Shown: positions 1-9,318, counted from the stretch's first letter. The stretch: 46,557 nt of DNA from Secundilactobacillus paracollinoides DSM 15502 = JCM 11969 (GCF_001311135.1 NZ_BBAG01000023.1:1-46557), one strand, 5' to 3'. Notes: generated from the letters alone by a model not told the origin. Translations and numbers: made by a program.

Positions 1-87
1 GATCCATTCGAGTACTGCGCAGCAGGAATTGAATTAGCTTCATCGCAAGCCACTTCAGCGGAGTGCCAATTTGTGGAATGCAACGAA
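1..87 (+). repeat. family B cloverleaf repeat, right part
   Basis: This is the 3' part of the family B repeat, cut off by the window edge. It contains the second arm (GATCCATTCGAG pairing near TTGAATTAGC) and the outer-stem strand ending GGAATGCAACGA, as in the complete copies at 26845-27102 and 40194-40448. Confidence 0.8.
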
Positions 88-101
88 CACCCCCACAACC
101 C

Positions 102-147
102 AAAAAGAACCACCACATCCATAAAACCTGATGTGGTGGCTCTTTTT
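102..147 (-). terminator. bidirectional intrinsic terminator after adhE
   Basis: The GAACCACCACATC/GATGTGGTGGCTC stem is flanked by A and T runs, 25 bases past the adhE stop. The T run is present on both strands, so it could also stop transcription entering from the left. Confidence 0.85.
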
Positions 148-171
148 AAATCCTAGTTAAAACGCAGCTAG

Positions 172-2802
172 TTATTTTTCAACGCCTTTACCGTCGTATT
201 CATCGATCATGATCTGACGCAGTTCACCGATCAATGGTTCCTTAGGGTTGGCAGTCGTGCATTGGTCTTCGTAGGCCAGTTCAGCAAGCTTGTCGACACT
301 AGCATCAAAGTGCTTCTTGTCAACGCCGTTTGCCTTCAAGCTCAAGGTCGTGTCAACGGAGTGAGCAAGGTCGATGATCTTGTTGACCAAGGCTTCTTTG
401 AGTTCTTCCTTGTTCTTGCCAGTCAGGCCGATGTAACGAGCAATCTCAGCGTAGTCTTCATCAGCACGGAAGTATTCGTACTTAGGCCACATCGTGAGCT
501 TGCGAGGTTCCTTAAAGTTGTAACGAATCACATGTGGAAGGGTGATGGCAATGGCTAACCCATGAGGCAAGCCGAATTCACCACCCAGTTTGTGAGCGAT
601 GGAGTGGTCAACACCCAAGAAGGCGTTGGCAAAGGCCATCCCGGCTAAAGTAGCCGCATTGTGCATCTTTTCGCGGGCGTCAATGTCGCCGTTGTATGAT
701 GCGGTCAAGTTTTCAAAGACTAATTTGATTGCTTGTAGTGATAATGGACGAGTGTAGTCTGACGCCATGTTTGAAACGAATGATTCGATGGCGTGGGTCA
801 ATGTATCCAAACCAGAGTAAGCAACGGTCTTCTTTGGTACCGTTTCAACGAATTGAGAGTCGACGATAGCAACGTCTGGGGTCAATGCGTAGTCTGCTAA
901 TGGGTACTTAACGTGGGTTTCTGAGTCAGTGATAACAGCGAATGGGGTGACTTCCGAACCAGTCCCTGAAGTGGTTGGAATAGCAACGAATTGCGCCTTA
1001 GCTGGCTTTTCTAACTGGTAAGTCCGCTTCCGGATATCCAAGAACTTCTGCTTTGCACCGAAGAAGCTTGCGTCTGGATGCTCGTAGAATAACCACATGC
1101 CCTTAGCGGCGTCCATTGGTGAACCGCCACCCAGTGCGATGATCGTATCTGGGTTGAAGTTGTTCATCTGTTCAGTACCCTTTTCTACTGTGTCAGTAGT
1201 TGGGTCTGATTCAGTCACTGAGAACAACTGGTATTCAATTTCGTTTGACCGACGCTTCAATTCACCAAGCACCTTGTCAACGTAACCGTGGGAGATCATG
1301 GCAGGTGAGGCCACGATGAAGACCCGTTGAACGCCAGGCATTGAGTTGAGGTAACGAACTGATGTCTTTTCAAAGTAAACTCGAGGTAATTTAATCCATT
1401 GCATATTGTTCCGCCGCTTTGCGATTGTTTTGATGTTTAACAGGTCAAATGATGAAACGTTGTGGGAGATGGAGTTCTTGCCCCATGAACCAGTCCCAAG
1501 GGTCAGTGAAGGAATCATTTCGTTATAAATGTTCCCGATCCCACCAATGGCTGATGGTGTGTTAACAAGCACACGGCTGGCCTTCATCTTGATCCCAAAT
1601 TCAGTAGCGAGGTCATCGTCCATCGTATGGATGGCTGCGGTGTGACCGAGACCACCGAAGTGGAGCAGGTCGTTACAGATACTGAAGCCTTCCTTGTGGT
1701 CAGCTGACTTGAAGATTGAGATCACTGGGCAAAGCTTTTCAGCTGATAACCAGTTCTTAGGCCCAACTTCGTGAATTTCAGCAGCCAAGACTTTAGTGTC
1801 TTCAGGCACTTCAATGCCGGCTAACTTAGCGATTGCAACGGCTGACATCCCAGGAATAGGACCCTTAACACCGCCGCGCTTCGTATCAAACATCGCATCA
1901 GCAAGTGCTTGTTGCTGGTTCTTCTTAATGAAGAAGACTTTGCGTGCTTGCATTTCCTTCTTCACATCGTCGTAAATATCAGCATCGATAACCGCGCTGT
2001 TTTCTGAAGCACAAACCATCCCGTTATCAAACGTCTTTGAAAGGACGATATCGTTAACGGCCCGCTTGATGTTGGCCGTCTTTTCGATGTAGGCAGGACC
2101 GTTACCAGGACCAACACCCAAGGCTGGCTTCCCAGTTGAGTAGGCAGCCTTCACCATGCCGGGACCACCAGTTGCCAATACTGAGGCAACCATTGGATGG
2201 TTCATCAAGGCGTTCGTAGCTTCCAAACTAGGCTTGTCGATCCACTGGATAACACCTTTTGGCGCGCCGGCAGCAACCGCAGCATCACGAACGATCCGAG
2301 CGGCTTCAACAGATGACTTTTGTGCTTGTGGGTGGAAACCAAAGATGATTGGGTTCCGCGTCTTAACAGCAATTAATGATTTGAATAAAGTAGTAGAAGT
2401 TGGGTTGGTAACAGGTGTAACACCGGCTAAGATCCCCAGTGGTTCAGCAACGGTGATGAGTTGACGTTCGCGGTCATCATTGATGATGCCGACCGTCTTA
2501 TCATTTTTGATGCTGTTCCAAATTTCTTCAGTGGCAAACATGTTCTTGATTGCTTTATCTTCGGTAACCCCACGGCCCGTTTCTTCAAATGCCATCTTGG
2601 CGAGCTTCATGTGGTTGTCCAGACCTGCGATTGCCATTTGGTGCACAATGTGGTCTACTTTTTCTTGAGAAAAATCATCCATGGCACAAAGTGCATCGTG
2701 CGCCTTGGCAGTCAACCGGTCGATCATTTGATCAACGGTTTCTTCTTTAGTAGTAGTTTTAGTTGTTTTTTGGTTTTTGTCTTGGTTCATTTCTTTTAAC
2801 AT
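172..2802 (-). CDS. adhE: bifunctional acetaldehyde-CoA/alcohol dehydrogenase
   Basis: This 876-residue protein has the full AdhE length. It reduces acetyl-CoA to acetaldehyde and then to ethanol in the cytosol, re-oxidising two NADH. The N-terminal aldehyde dehydrogenase half runs to about residue 450 and carries the catalytic Cys near residue 263 in NGMVCASENS. The C-terminal iron-dependent alcohol dehydrogenase half has GGGSPMDAAKG near residue 559, HAIESFVSN, and the metal-ligand segment HSIAHKLGGEFGLPHG near residue 740. The start is chosen because GGAGG lies eight bases before the ATG. The gene is monocistronic, with its own promoter and terminator. The N-terminus has a short Lys/Thr-rich extension (MLKEMNQDKNQKTTKTTTKE) before the conserved domain. 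The frame is intact, unlike many neighbours. Confidence 0.97.
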   Translation of the reverse strand: MLKEMNQDKNQKTTKTTTKEETVDQMIDRLTAKAHDALCAMDDFSQEKVDHIVHQMAIAGLDNHMKLAKMAFEETGRGVTEDKAIKNMFATEEIWNSIKNDKTVGIINDDRERQLITVAEPLGILAGVTPVTNPTSTTLFKSLIAVKTRNPIIFGFHPQAQKSSVEAARIVRDAAVAAGAPKGVIQWIDKPSLEATNALMNHPMVASVLATGGPGMVKAAYSTGKPALGVGPGNGPAYIEKTANIKRAVNDIVLSKTFDNGMVCASENSAVIDADIYDDVKKEMQARKVFFIKKNQQQALADAMFDTKRGGVKGPIPGMSAVAIAKLAGIEVPEDTKVLAAEIHEVGPKNWLSAEKLCPVISIFKSADHKEGFSICNDLLHFGGLGHTAAIHTMDDDLATEFGIKMKASRVLVNTPSAIGGIGNIYNEMIPSLTLGTGSWGKNSISHNVSSFDLLNIKTIAKRRNNMQWIKLPRVYFEKTSVRYLNSMPGVQRVFIVASPAMISHGYVDKVLGELKRRSNEIEYQLFSVTESDPTTDTVEKGTEQMNNFNPDTIIALGGGSPMDAAKGMWLFYEHPDASFFGAKQKFLDIRKRTYQLEKPAKAQFVAIPTTSGTGSEVTPFAVITDSETHVKYPLADYALTPDVAIVDSQFVETVPKKTVAYSGLDTLTHAIESFVSNMASDYTRPLSLQAIKLVFENLTASYNGDIDAREKMHNAATLAGMAFANAFLGVDHSIAHKLGGEFGLPHGLAIAITLPHVIRYNFKEPRKLTMWPKYEYFRADEDYAEIARYIGLTGKNKEELKEALVNKIIDLAHSVDTTLSLKANGVDKKHFDASVDKLAELAYEDQCTTANPKEPLIGELRQIMIDEYDGKGVEK

Positions 2803-2852
2803 TTTCCGACCTCCGTCATGAAAACTTCTTTGTTTTTTCTTTCACATGTATT

Positions 2853-2880
2853 ACTATAACACCTATTTTTTGAATGTAAA
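2853..2880 (-). promoter_or_regulatory. probable adhE promoter
   Basis: On the minus strand TTTACA and TATAGT are 16 bases apart, about 50 bases before the adhE start. Confidence 0.55.
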
Positions 2881-2972
2881 CAGTTTTTATAGAACTTTTT
2901 TTAGCGTCTTGCTCATCAATATGCAATACTGTTATATCAGCGATTACATCATTTTCATAGAAAAATAGGCAA

Positions 2973-2986
2973 TGAAAGCGCTTTAT
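2973..2986. promoter_or_regulatory. cre-like site upstream of adhE
   Basis: TGAAAGCGCTTTAT is a near-perfect palindrome resembling the catabolite-responsive element bound by CcpA. It lies about 95 bases upstream of the predicted adhE -35. An isolated TTGTGAA Rex half-site-like sequence at about 2994-3000 has no good partner. Confidence 0.5.
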
Positions 2987-3065
2987 ATTTTTGATTGTGA
3001 ATCGAATTACGAACTCAAAAATTATTTTCATTTTTTTGACTGTTTGATTTTCATTTTAAGTCATC

Positions 3066-3108
3066 AAAAAGACCCAACTAACGATTAAATTAGTTGGGTC
3101 TTAATTTT
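3066..3108 (-). terminator. intrinsic terminator of the DUF1836 gene
   Basis: The GACCCAACTAA/TTAGTTGGGTC stem is flanked by AAAAA and a T-rich run, 11 bases past the stop at 3119. Confidence 0.8.
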
Positions 3109-3118
3109 AGTGTTTTTG

Positions 3119-3643
3119 TTAGATTTTCTTCACGCGGCGAGCCGGTTTTTGAATCATCGTCAGTAATTTTTCGGATTGGATCCGGCTGATCACGGCATCA
3201 ATTGCGACCTGCATCAGTTTTTCGTTCAGAGTCGTAGCAACTTTCACGTCGTGTTGTTCACCAATGTGTGCCAGCGCGTCGTTTAATGCATCCACGAAGT
3301 TATCGTAGGCCTGCTTAGGAAAATCGCCCGCCGTCACCTGATCGATTCCGTTGCGGATCGTATCTGTGCTAAAGAGCGGTTTTAACAGCCCAATCAGCAA
3401 AAGATCGGCCAGATGCATGGTCTGATACTTCTTTTTAACAGGCGACAAGATCACCTGATGCTTGACGTAATTGTTGATCATCGCTGGTGTCATTGGATCA
3501 ACACCGAGTGGCCCCAGGGCGTCGTTTATAAACGCAATCACCTGGTCCATGTATAAATCAAATTTTGGTAATTCGCTCCAGTGCGGTATCCGCAGCTCGC
3601 GAATCTGGTTTTCCCAACGATGATACTGATCAAACTCAGCCAT
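3119..3643 (-). CDS. DUF1836 domain protein (MerR-like regulator candidate)
   Basis: The protein resembles the DUF1836 family of Firmicutes, which has a helix-turn-helix-like N-terminal half. No target is known to me. The recognisable stretch is LPKFDLYMDQVIAFINDAL, followed by the conserved TPAMINNYVKHQVILSPVKKKY around residues 65-90, then a helical C-terminal half. The reading frame is open to a TTG at 3676. I prefer the ATG at 3643 (MAEFDQYHRW) because GGAAGG lies nine bases before it, giving 174 residues. It is a single gene with its own terminator and is convergent with nothing. The function is inferred from family resemblance only. Confidence 0.75.
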   Translation of the reverse strand: MAEFDQYHRWENQIRELRIPHWSELPKFDLYMDQVIAFINDALGPLGVDPMTPAMINNYVKHQVILSPVKKKYQTMHLADLLLIGLLKPLFSTDTIRNGIDQVTAGDFPKQAYDNFVDALNDALAHIGEQHDVKVATTLNEKLMQVAIDAVISRIQSEKLLTMIQKPARRVKKI

Positions 3644-3847
3644 GTCTGTCACCCTTCCTGCTTCCTCTTTACTCAATATCTTAATGATAACACGACAATC
3701 TAGTTTTTAAAACTAGCTAATCCAAAGTTGTGACTATTTGGATAGAATCTGATACTAACAGAGTGTGCGCCTCTTTTAATTCTTTGCTACCTTAGTTGTT
3801 AAACTCACAGAATATACCAAAGCAGTTTTTTCATATGGTAGGGGATG

Positions 3848-3935
3848 GTCCGTTGCATTCCGCAATTTGGCATTGCGGAGCTACACTTTTACATTGTCGA
3901 AAACGTGTTCCGCAGACCAATCGCGCAACGCCACG
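3848..3935 (-). repeat. mosaic fragment of repeat families B and C
   Basis: GTCCGTTGCATTCCGCAATT is the reverse complement of the family B right end. It is followed within 30 bases by AAACGTGTTCCGCAG, the family C left end. The region 3690-3960 holds no gene that I can see. Confidence 0.6.
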
Positions 3936-3965
3936 AAATGGCTACCAGACCGTCCTTTTGCAAAG

Positions 3966-6297
3966 TTACCGCCATCTTATTCGACTAAACAGCCGCTTTC
4001 CAAGCAGTTCCTGCACCAGGTAAAAGAACGGATAAACCGACGCCAATAGTGGCAGATAGAACATTGCCAGTTGAAGATTGAAGATGGACGACAGTGAGAA
4101 CAGGTTCCCAAAGAACACAAAGATCATGACGAAGCAGACCAGCATCAGGACTACCAGTCCCACCTTCAGTCGGTTCAGCGGTCTTGCGCACATGATCAGC
4201 GCCATGAAGCAGACCGCGCCCGTCATCATGACACTCAGCGTTGAGGTCTGGACGTACGGCATCTGAAGCTGCACACCGCCGACCAAGAAGATGAACATGA
4301 TATAGGAAACAATACAGATTGCCGCTGGAGCTGCGATAACCATAACTTGCTTCATAAATTGGCCACTTAACCGTTGATGGTTCGGCTCCAGCGCCAAGAA
4401 GAACGACGGAATCCCCACCGTAAACATAGAGATCGGCGTCAGTTGGATCGGCTGAAATGGGTAGCTGCTGGCCATGAAGATGAAAATAATACTAAGCGCC
4501 ACCGAATACATCGTTTTAATGAGGTAAAGCGAGGCCACACGTTCAATGTTGTTTACAACTCGACGTCCCTCGTTTAACACGTGCAGCATGGCATCGAAGT
4601 TGGAATCAATCAGCACAAAGTCCGCGATACTCTTGGTTGCCTCGCTCCCGCTAGCCATGGCAATGCCGCAGTCAGCCTGGCGCAACGCTAAGATGTCGTT
4701 GACCCCGTCACCGGTCATCGCAACCGTGTGATCTGCCCGTTGCCAAGCCTTCACCAACTCCCGCTTCTGTGTGGGCGTGACCCGGCCAAAAACGGTATAC
4801 GTTTCAACTAAATGGTCGTAGTCGATAGGCTCTGGCAGCGTGCTCATATCAACATGGTGCTCGCAGCCCGCAATCCCTGCGCGGCTGGCGATATTTGCCA
4901 CCGTTGTTGGATTATCGCCGGAAATGACCTTCAACGCCACATCCTGATTTGCAAAGTAGGCAAACGTGTTGGCGGCATTGGGCCGCAGTTCATCCGTGAT
5001 CAACACCAACCCCATCGGTGTCACCGTACCCAGATCATCCGCAGACAGGTGACTCACACGTGCCACAAAGAGCACCCGGTAGCCCTCAGCGGCATATTGG
5101 TGCACACGTTTTTGAAGCGCGGGATCCGGCTGTGGCAGGATAAACTCCGGCGCACCCAGTACATAGGCCCCCTGCTCAAACGCTGCCCCGCTCCACTTAC
5201 GAGCGGAAGAAAACGGCATGACCTGTGTGGCTGTCCAGTTGGGATTCGGCCAGGCAGTTTTGAGAGCCATGGCGGTTTCGTTATCGTCACCAATCGCGTG
5301 AATCAGCCCACTGGTAACGGTTTCAAGTTCCCCTTTAGTCGTTTGACCAAGTGGGACGACTTGGTCTAATTTCAATTTGCCGCTCGTAATCGTTCCTGTT
5401 TTATCCAGACAGAGCACGTCCACGCGGGCGAGGCCTTCAATGGCTGGTAATTCTCGCACCAGCACGTGGCGCCGCGCAAGATTCATTGCAGAAACGGCGA
5501 GTGACATGTAGGTCAATAACACGAGCCCTTCAGGAATCATCCCGACCATTCCGGCAACCGTTCCTAATATGGCGGCGTTTAATGAATTCCCGTTGACAAG
5601 TTTTGAAATAAAGAGTGCGGCCTCCAACGGCACAATGACGATCGTCAAAATTTTAATAATGCGGTTAATTGTTGCCAACAACTGACTGTGGCTGGCGTGC
5701 TCGGTCTTGACCTCACTCGATAGTTCGCGAATAAAGCTCTGACTGCCGACAGCTGTCACCTGAGCGACTGCCTGCCCGCTGACCAGAAAGCTCCCGGAGG
5801 TCAGTGAATCGCCGACCTGTTTGGCAATCGGCGTCGACTCCCCAGTAATTTGCGACTCATCGACTTCCAACCCCTTCGTTGAAACGATATGGGCGTCCAC
5901 CGGCAGCTGATCGCCGCGGGTTAAAAAGATCAGGTCGTCTTGCACAATGGCGTCCTGATGGACTTGGATAAGTGCACCATCCGTTTAAGCTGATACGTGG
6001 CTTCCGACAACAGACTCATTTTATCGATCTGTCGTTTCGAGCGAATTTCTTGAAAGATTCCAATTGCCGTATTGAAAAGCGCAACCCCAAAGAACAGCAT
6101 ATTCTTATAGCTGCCGGTAAAGAACACTAAGGCTGCCAGTAAAATGTTAATTAAGTTGAACCAGGTCAGGAGATTATCGCTGAAAATGCGTTTCACTGAC
6201 CGGGTCACGCGGGCGCCGGGTCATTCTGCTGACCCGCATCGATTCGTTGCTGTACTTCTGTCTTCGTTAAGCCCGTCTCTAAATTAGTGGGTGTCAT
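3966..6297 (-). pseudogene. CtpE-like cation P-type ATPase (two frameshifts)
   Basis: This is a P-type ATPase (HAD subfamily IC) of about 776 residues once two single-base gaps are repaired. It shows the phosphorylation motif LCLDKTGTIT, the hinge motif MTGDGVNDILALRQADCGIA, and the actuator motif DESQITGEST. The segment NIERVASLYLIKT and the membrane region TVGIPSFFLALEPN recall mycobacterial CtpE, a calcium-uptake ATPase, so calcium is a guess by analogy. The start is the ATG at 6297 (MTPTNLETGLTKTEVQQR) after AGGAGG. The frame is lost near 6212 (before VTRSVKRIFSDN) and near 5970 (before HQDAIVQDDLIFLTRGD). Both look like lost bases, so the gene may be intact in the cell. Confidence 0.8.
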
Positions 6298-6394
6298 CCC
6301 AGCGCCTCCTGTTCATTATTCATTACTTATATTGTAACTAAATTTCCCACCATTTGGCCGAAATATGCTGTCGTCTTAAATAAAAGCCAAGAAA

Positions 6395-6414
6395 TGAAAG
6401 CGGTTTGATATAAT
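6395..6414 (+). promoter_or_regulatory. promoter -10 with overlapping cre-like site
   Basis: TATAAT at 6409-6414 lies 31 bases before the aldo/keto reductase start. TGAAAGCGGTTTGA at 6395-6408 directly precedes it and matches a cre, so CcpA binding would block the promoter. The -35 is weak. Confidence 0.5.
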
Positions 6415-6445
6415 GGAGAGGACGAAACAAATGGAGGATGAGGAT

Positions 6446-7300
6446 ATGACGACAAAATTAGACACAGTGAAACTCGCTGATGGCAATGAAATGCCAACGG
6501 TCGGCTTCGGAACTTACCTGATCGACACGCAAGAGTTAATGGATAGCACGATCAAAACAGCGTATGAAACGGGATATCGCCTCTTTGATACCGCGCAGTT
6601 GTACCGCAACGAGGATCTGCTGGGTGATACCCTGGCCAAACAAAGCATTCCACGAGATCAGATTTTTATTACCTCAAAGGTTGCAGAAATCAGCCAGGGC
6701 TTCGACAATGCGATTGCCAGCATTGATGATTCACTGAAACGTTTAAAAACGTCCTACTTAGATTTAGTGATGGTCCACTGGCCAGTTCACGATCATTTTT
6801 TTGAAACTTGGAAGGCGCTGGAACAGCTTAAAAAGGACGGCAAGGTCAAATCAATCGGTGTCGCAAACTTTGAGCTGTCCCACCTTGAACTACTAAAGAC
6901 CCAGGCCGAAGAGATGCCCGTTGTTAACCAGATTGAGTGCCACCCTTACCTGAGTCAAAAACCACTTATTGAATTCGATAAGGAAAATGACATCGTCACG
7001 CAGGCCTGTAGCCCCCTTGGTCGCGGCGTTGTTTTGGATGACCCCATGCTCAAGAAGATGGCGGCTCACCATAACGTTTCCGTCGCGCAACTTGTCCTCC
7101 GCTGGCACACCACAAACGGCGTCACGATCATTCCAAAGTCTAAAACACCAGAACGTATCCAAGAAAATATCCAGCTGGACTTTGACCTCACCGAAGACGA
7201 GATCGACATGATCAACATCATGAACCGCAACCAGCGAACTGGCCGCGAACCTGAACTCGTTTATGAACTTGGGAAACAGTATAAACTGCGGAAGGATTAG
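6446..7300 (+). CDS. aldo/keto reductase (2,5-diketo-D-gluconate reductase type)
   Basis: This is a cytosolic NADPH-dependent carbonyl reductase of 284 residues, the usual size for the bacterial aldo/keto reductase family. The catalytic tetrad is visible as Asp in GYRLFDTAQLYRNE, the Tyr in the same segment, Lys in FITSKV, and His in VMVHWPVHD. The cofactor end has IPKSKTPERIQEN. The longer frame from 6413 would start inside the TATAAT box, so I use the ATG at 6446 (MTTKLDTVKL), preceded by GGAGGATGAGG. It is monocistronic and divergent from the P-type ATPase. The substrate cannot be told from sequence. A family A-B repeat composite begins 11 bases after the stop. Confidence 0.92.
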   Translation: MTTKLDTVKLADGNEMPTVGFGTYLIDTQELMDSTIKTAYETGYRLFDTAQLYRNEDLLGDTLAKQSIPRDQIFITSKVAEISQGFDNAIASIDDSLKRLKTSYLDLVMVHWPVHDHFFETWKALEQLKKDGKVKSIGVANFELSHLELLKTQAEEMPVVNQIECHPYLSQKPLIEFDKENDIVTQACSPLGRGVVLDDPMLKKMAAHHNVSVAQLVLRWHTTNGVTIIPKSKTPERIQENIQLDFDLTEDEIDMINIMNRNQRTGREPELVYELGKQYKLRKD

Positions 7301-7311
7301 TGCTTTGCAGT

Positions 7312-7485
7312 CGCTGCGTTGCGCCGGTCGGCCCTGCAGGCTGTAGTGGGTCGCTACGGAGCTATTGAATTTCTTTCAGAAATTCAAGGATCTCCTCCGT
7401 CTCCCGTGTTTGTAGGCGAGGAAAGGACCCTCACCAACAAACACCGACACTACTGCCTGCAATGCCGACCGGCGCCACTCCGCTT
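7312..7485 (+). repeat. family A repeat (long form)
   Basis: The outer stem is GCGCCGGTCGGC pairing with GCCGACCGGCGCC, closing a region with two inner hairpins: TGAATTTCTTTCAGAAATTCA and a TGTTTGTAGGCGAGG arm. The latter's partner strand is partly mismatched here but perfect in the copy at 39889-40067. Family B follows 127 bases downstream. Confidence 0.8.
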
Positions 7486-7612
7486 ACTATTTGCGAAACG
7501 ATTAAAATTCCGATGCACGGTTACATCAACTATCAGAACGTTGACCTCAGCATAGTCGCTTAATTCAAGCTCATACCGTATTGCATAATGGTTTACTGTC
7601 AGTGGTTAATCA

Positions 7613-7873
7613 GCAGTTGAGCGCGGATAATCTGCAAACTAGTTTTGACTGAATTTTTGATACTTAGCCGCTCTCAACAGTTAGCTCACAGTCAGTGGAA
7701 TGGCGCGATTTGGCACGGAGTTGTGGTGTCGATATCACTTGGTGGGCGAGGTCTTCGGCCACCTAGTGATATGCGAGTCGAATGAGATCCACTCGAGAGC
7801 CGCACAGCGGAAATCGAGTTAGCTCATTCGCGAGCCACCACTGCGGAGTGCCAAATCGTGCAATGCAACGGAC
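7613..7873 (+). repeat. family B cloverleaf repeat
   Basis: It has the conserved 90-base leader beginning GCAGTTGAGCGCGGATAATC, then an outer stem (GGCACGGAG with GGAGTGCC) and two arms. The arm 1 stem ATATCACT/AGTGATAT and arm 2 stem ACTCGA/TCGAGT differ from other copies by paired changes. It ends in GCAACGGAC. Confidence 0.85.
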
Positions 7874-7918
7874 AGATACATCTCATGACAGCATCAGCCT
7901 TTAAAAGAAAGTGGCTGT

Positions 7919-7954
7919 AAAAAAACACCCCGACGAAACCGCCGGGGTGTTTTT
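7919..7954 (-). terminator. bidirectional terminator after hsp20
   Basis: The AAAAACACCCCG/CGGGGTGTTTTT stem with a T run lies 55 bases past the hsp20 stop. Confidence 0.85.
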
Positions 7955-8008
7955 GTGTCTTAGTTAGGTTAGATGAGTGTGTGTGTCTTGTTGATTAGCG
8001 CGAGTTGA

Positions 8009-8434
8009 TTAGTCGATTTCAATGTGGTGGCTGTCTTTTTGATCTTCAGCAACCTTTGGTAAGGTCAGGGTCAAAATACCGCCATCGTACGTTGCTTTAA
8101 CGTTATCCTGATCAACACCTGGCAGGTAGAAGCTGCGCGTGATGTTGCTGGAGCTGCGTTCTTGACGTAATACCCGGCCATCTTCGTCCTTGTCTTCCTT
8201 TGCAACGTCATGGGAAGCGTTGATTCTTAATGTGTCATCACGGTAGTCAAGGTGAATCCCATCCTTCTTGAAGCCTGGCAATTCAGCCTTTACTTCATAG
8301 CCCTTGTCTGTTTCGTTAATATCGGTCTTCATCGTGGAGTTGCCGTTGAAGAAGTTGCGGCCAAAGTTGCCCATGTCGTTGAAAATGTTCATTGGATCAA
8401 ACTCATTGTTCCGGTTGATTAAATAACGTGCCAT
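8009..8434 (-). CDS. Hsp20/alpha-crystallin small heat-shock protein
   Basis: This ATP-independent holdase chaperone binds unfolding proteins in the cytosol. It has 141 residues, a typical length. The alpha-crystallin domain spans about residues 35-130 with ELPGFKKDGIHLDYRDDTLRI and the closing YDGGILTLTLPK. The C-terminal anchor is SHHIEID. The start ATG follows AAAGGGG by eight bases. It has its own promoter with an overlapping CIRCE operator, so HrcA control is likely. It is about 70% identical by eye to the next gene upstream (8555-8971), pointing to tandem duplication followed by divergence. Confidence 0.96.
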   Translation of the reverse strand: MARYLINRNNEFDPMNIFNDMGNFGRNFFNGNSTMKTDINETDKGYEVKAELPGFKKDGIHLDYRDDTLRINASHDVAKEDKDEDGRVLRQERSSSNITRSFYLPGVDQDNVKATYDGGILTLTLPKVAEDQKDSHHIEID

Positions 8435-8463
8435 AATTAAAACCCCTTTTTTTAGTTTTTAAT

Positions 8464-8500
8464 TTAGCAATCTAATATTTAGAGTGCTAACGTTAGTCAA
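8464..8500 (-). promoter_or_regulatory. CIRCE operator and promoter of hsp20
   Basis: TTAGCAATC-N9-GAGTGCTAA at 8464-8490 is CIRCE with one mismatch. It overlaps TTGACT (8495-8500) and TATTAG (8472-8477), 17 bases apart on the minus strand, so HrcA binding would cover the promoter. Confidence 0.85.
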
Positions 8501-8554
8501 AATTTATCCCGCCGCTCTTTTATCTGCGGGGGTTGTCGTTAAGTTGCTTAGTGT

Positions 8555-8971
8555 TTAGTTGATATCAATGTGGTGACTGTCTTCAGTTTCCGGAGCCCGC
8601 TTTGGCAACGTCAACTTCAGCAACCCACCATCGTAAGTTGCGGCGATCTTGTCAGCATCCGCGCCTGGCAGGTAGAAACTGCGGCTGATGTTACGTGAAG
8701 ACCGTTCCTGACGCAACACGCGACCTTGTTCATCCTTATGCTCATGAGTCAGATCGTGGTTCGCGTTGATCCGCAACGTATCATTGTTATAGTCCAGGTG
8801 AATGCCATCCTTCTTGAAACCAGGTAACTCAGCTTTCACTTGGTAGTCGTTCTCGGTTTCTTTGATATCGGTCTTCATGGTGGTGCTGCCCCCAAAGAAG
8901 TCCTGGTCGAAGTCATCAAAAACGGTCATTGGATCAAATACAGTGTTTTCATTTGGTAAATAACGCATCAT
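8555..8971 (-). CDS. Hsp20/alpha-crystallin small heat-shock protein, second copy
   Basis: A second small heat-shock chaperone, with 138 residues from the ATG at 8971 (MMRYLPNENTVFDPM). That start is chosen over the open frame to 8998 because the same AAAGGGG-N8-ATG arrangement occurs in the sister gene. Its alpha-crystallin core has ELPGFKKDGIHLDYNNDTLRI and YDGGLLKLTLPK, with the C-terminal tail SHHIDIN. The N-terminal arm is shorter in Asn/Phe-rich residues than in the sister. A perfect CIRCE lies upstream, with a CtsR-like site beside it, so two heat-shock repressors may act here. The 37-residue-rich N-terminal differences suggest different oligomer partners, which is inference. Confidence 0.95.
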   Translation of the reverse strand: MMRYLPNENTVFDPMTVFDDFDQDFFGGSTTMKTDIKETENDYQVKAELPGFKKDGIHLDYNNDTLRINANHDLTHEHKDEQGRVLRQERSSRNISRSFYLPGADADKIAATYDGGLLKLTLPKRAPETEDSHHIDIN

Positions 8972-9054
8972 GTTAAAAACCCCTTTCAGCATCTTCATCT
9001 ACGTTCGGTCGGTCATTGGAAATAACCCTTAACCAACCTTGCAAGATATATAAT

Positions 9055-9109
9055 AGTCAGTATTGGTCAAAGTTTCAAGCATTTAGCACTCTTTTATTTA
9101 GAGTGCTAA
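9055..9109 (-). promoter_or_regulatory. perfect CIRCE plus CtsR-like site for hsp20
   Basis: TTAGCACTC-N9-GAGTGCTAA at 9083-9109 is an exact CIRCE. AGTCAGT-ATT-GGTCAAA at 9055-9071 resembles the CtsR heptad direct repeat with two mismatches. Its second heptad overlaps the minus-strand TTGACC -35. The -10 is not clear-cut. Confidence 0.8.
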
Positions 9110-9260
9110 AATTAATTTTGCTTGATTGCTTTAAAGCACTGTTATTAAGGCGTTTATACGCATAAATTATTTTCAAAGAATTAGTTAAATAAGGTGAAAT
9201 TGGAATCGTTTAAAAAATAAAGGTCAATTAATTTATGCATCTGTTCCTGTATGAACGCAT

Positions 9261-9298
9261 AAAAATGCCGATGCGTTTTTGTGCGCATCGGTCTTTTT
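9261..9298. terminator. intrinsic terminator-like hairpin
   Basis: GCCGATGCG/CGCATCGGT with A and T runs on both sides. It lies between family C repeats and hsp20. I see no gene at 9110-9320. Confidence 0.6.
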
Positions 9299-9318
9299 AT
9301 TTGCTTTATGATCTGTCT

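Noticed and set aside
2990..3015. Rex operator upstream of adhE
   Set aside because: Only one TTGTGAA half-site is present; the partner half does not match.
2816..3031. 71-codon frame upstream of adhE on the minus strand
   Set aside because: It overlaps the adhE promoter region and cre, is AT-driven in composition and lacks a ribosome binding site.
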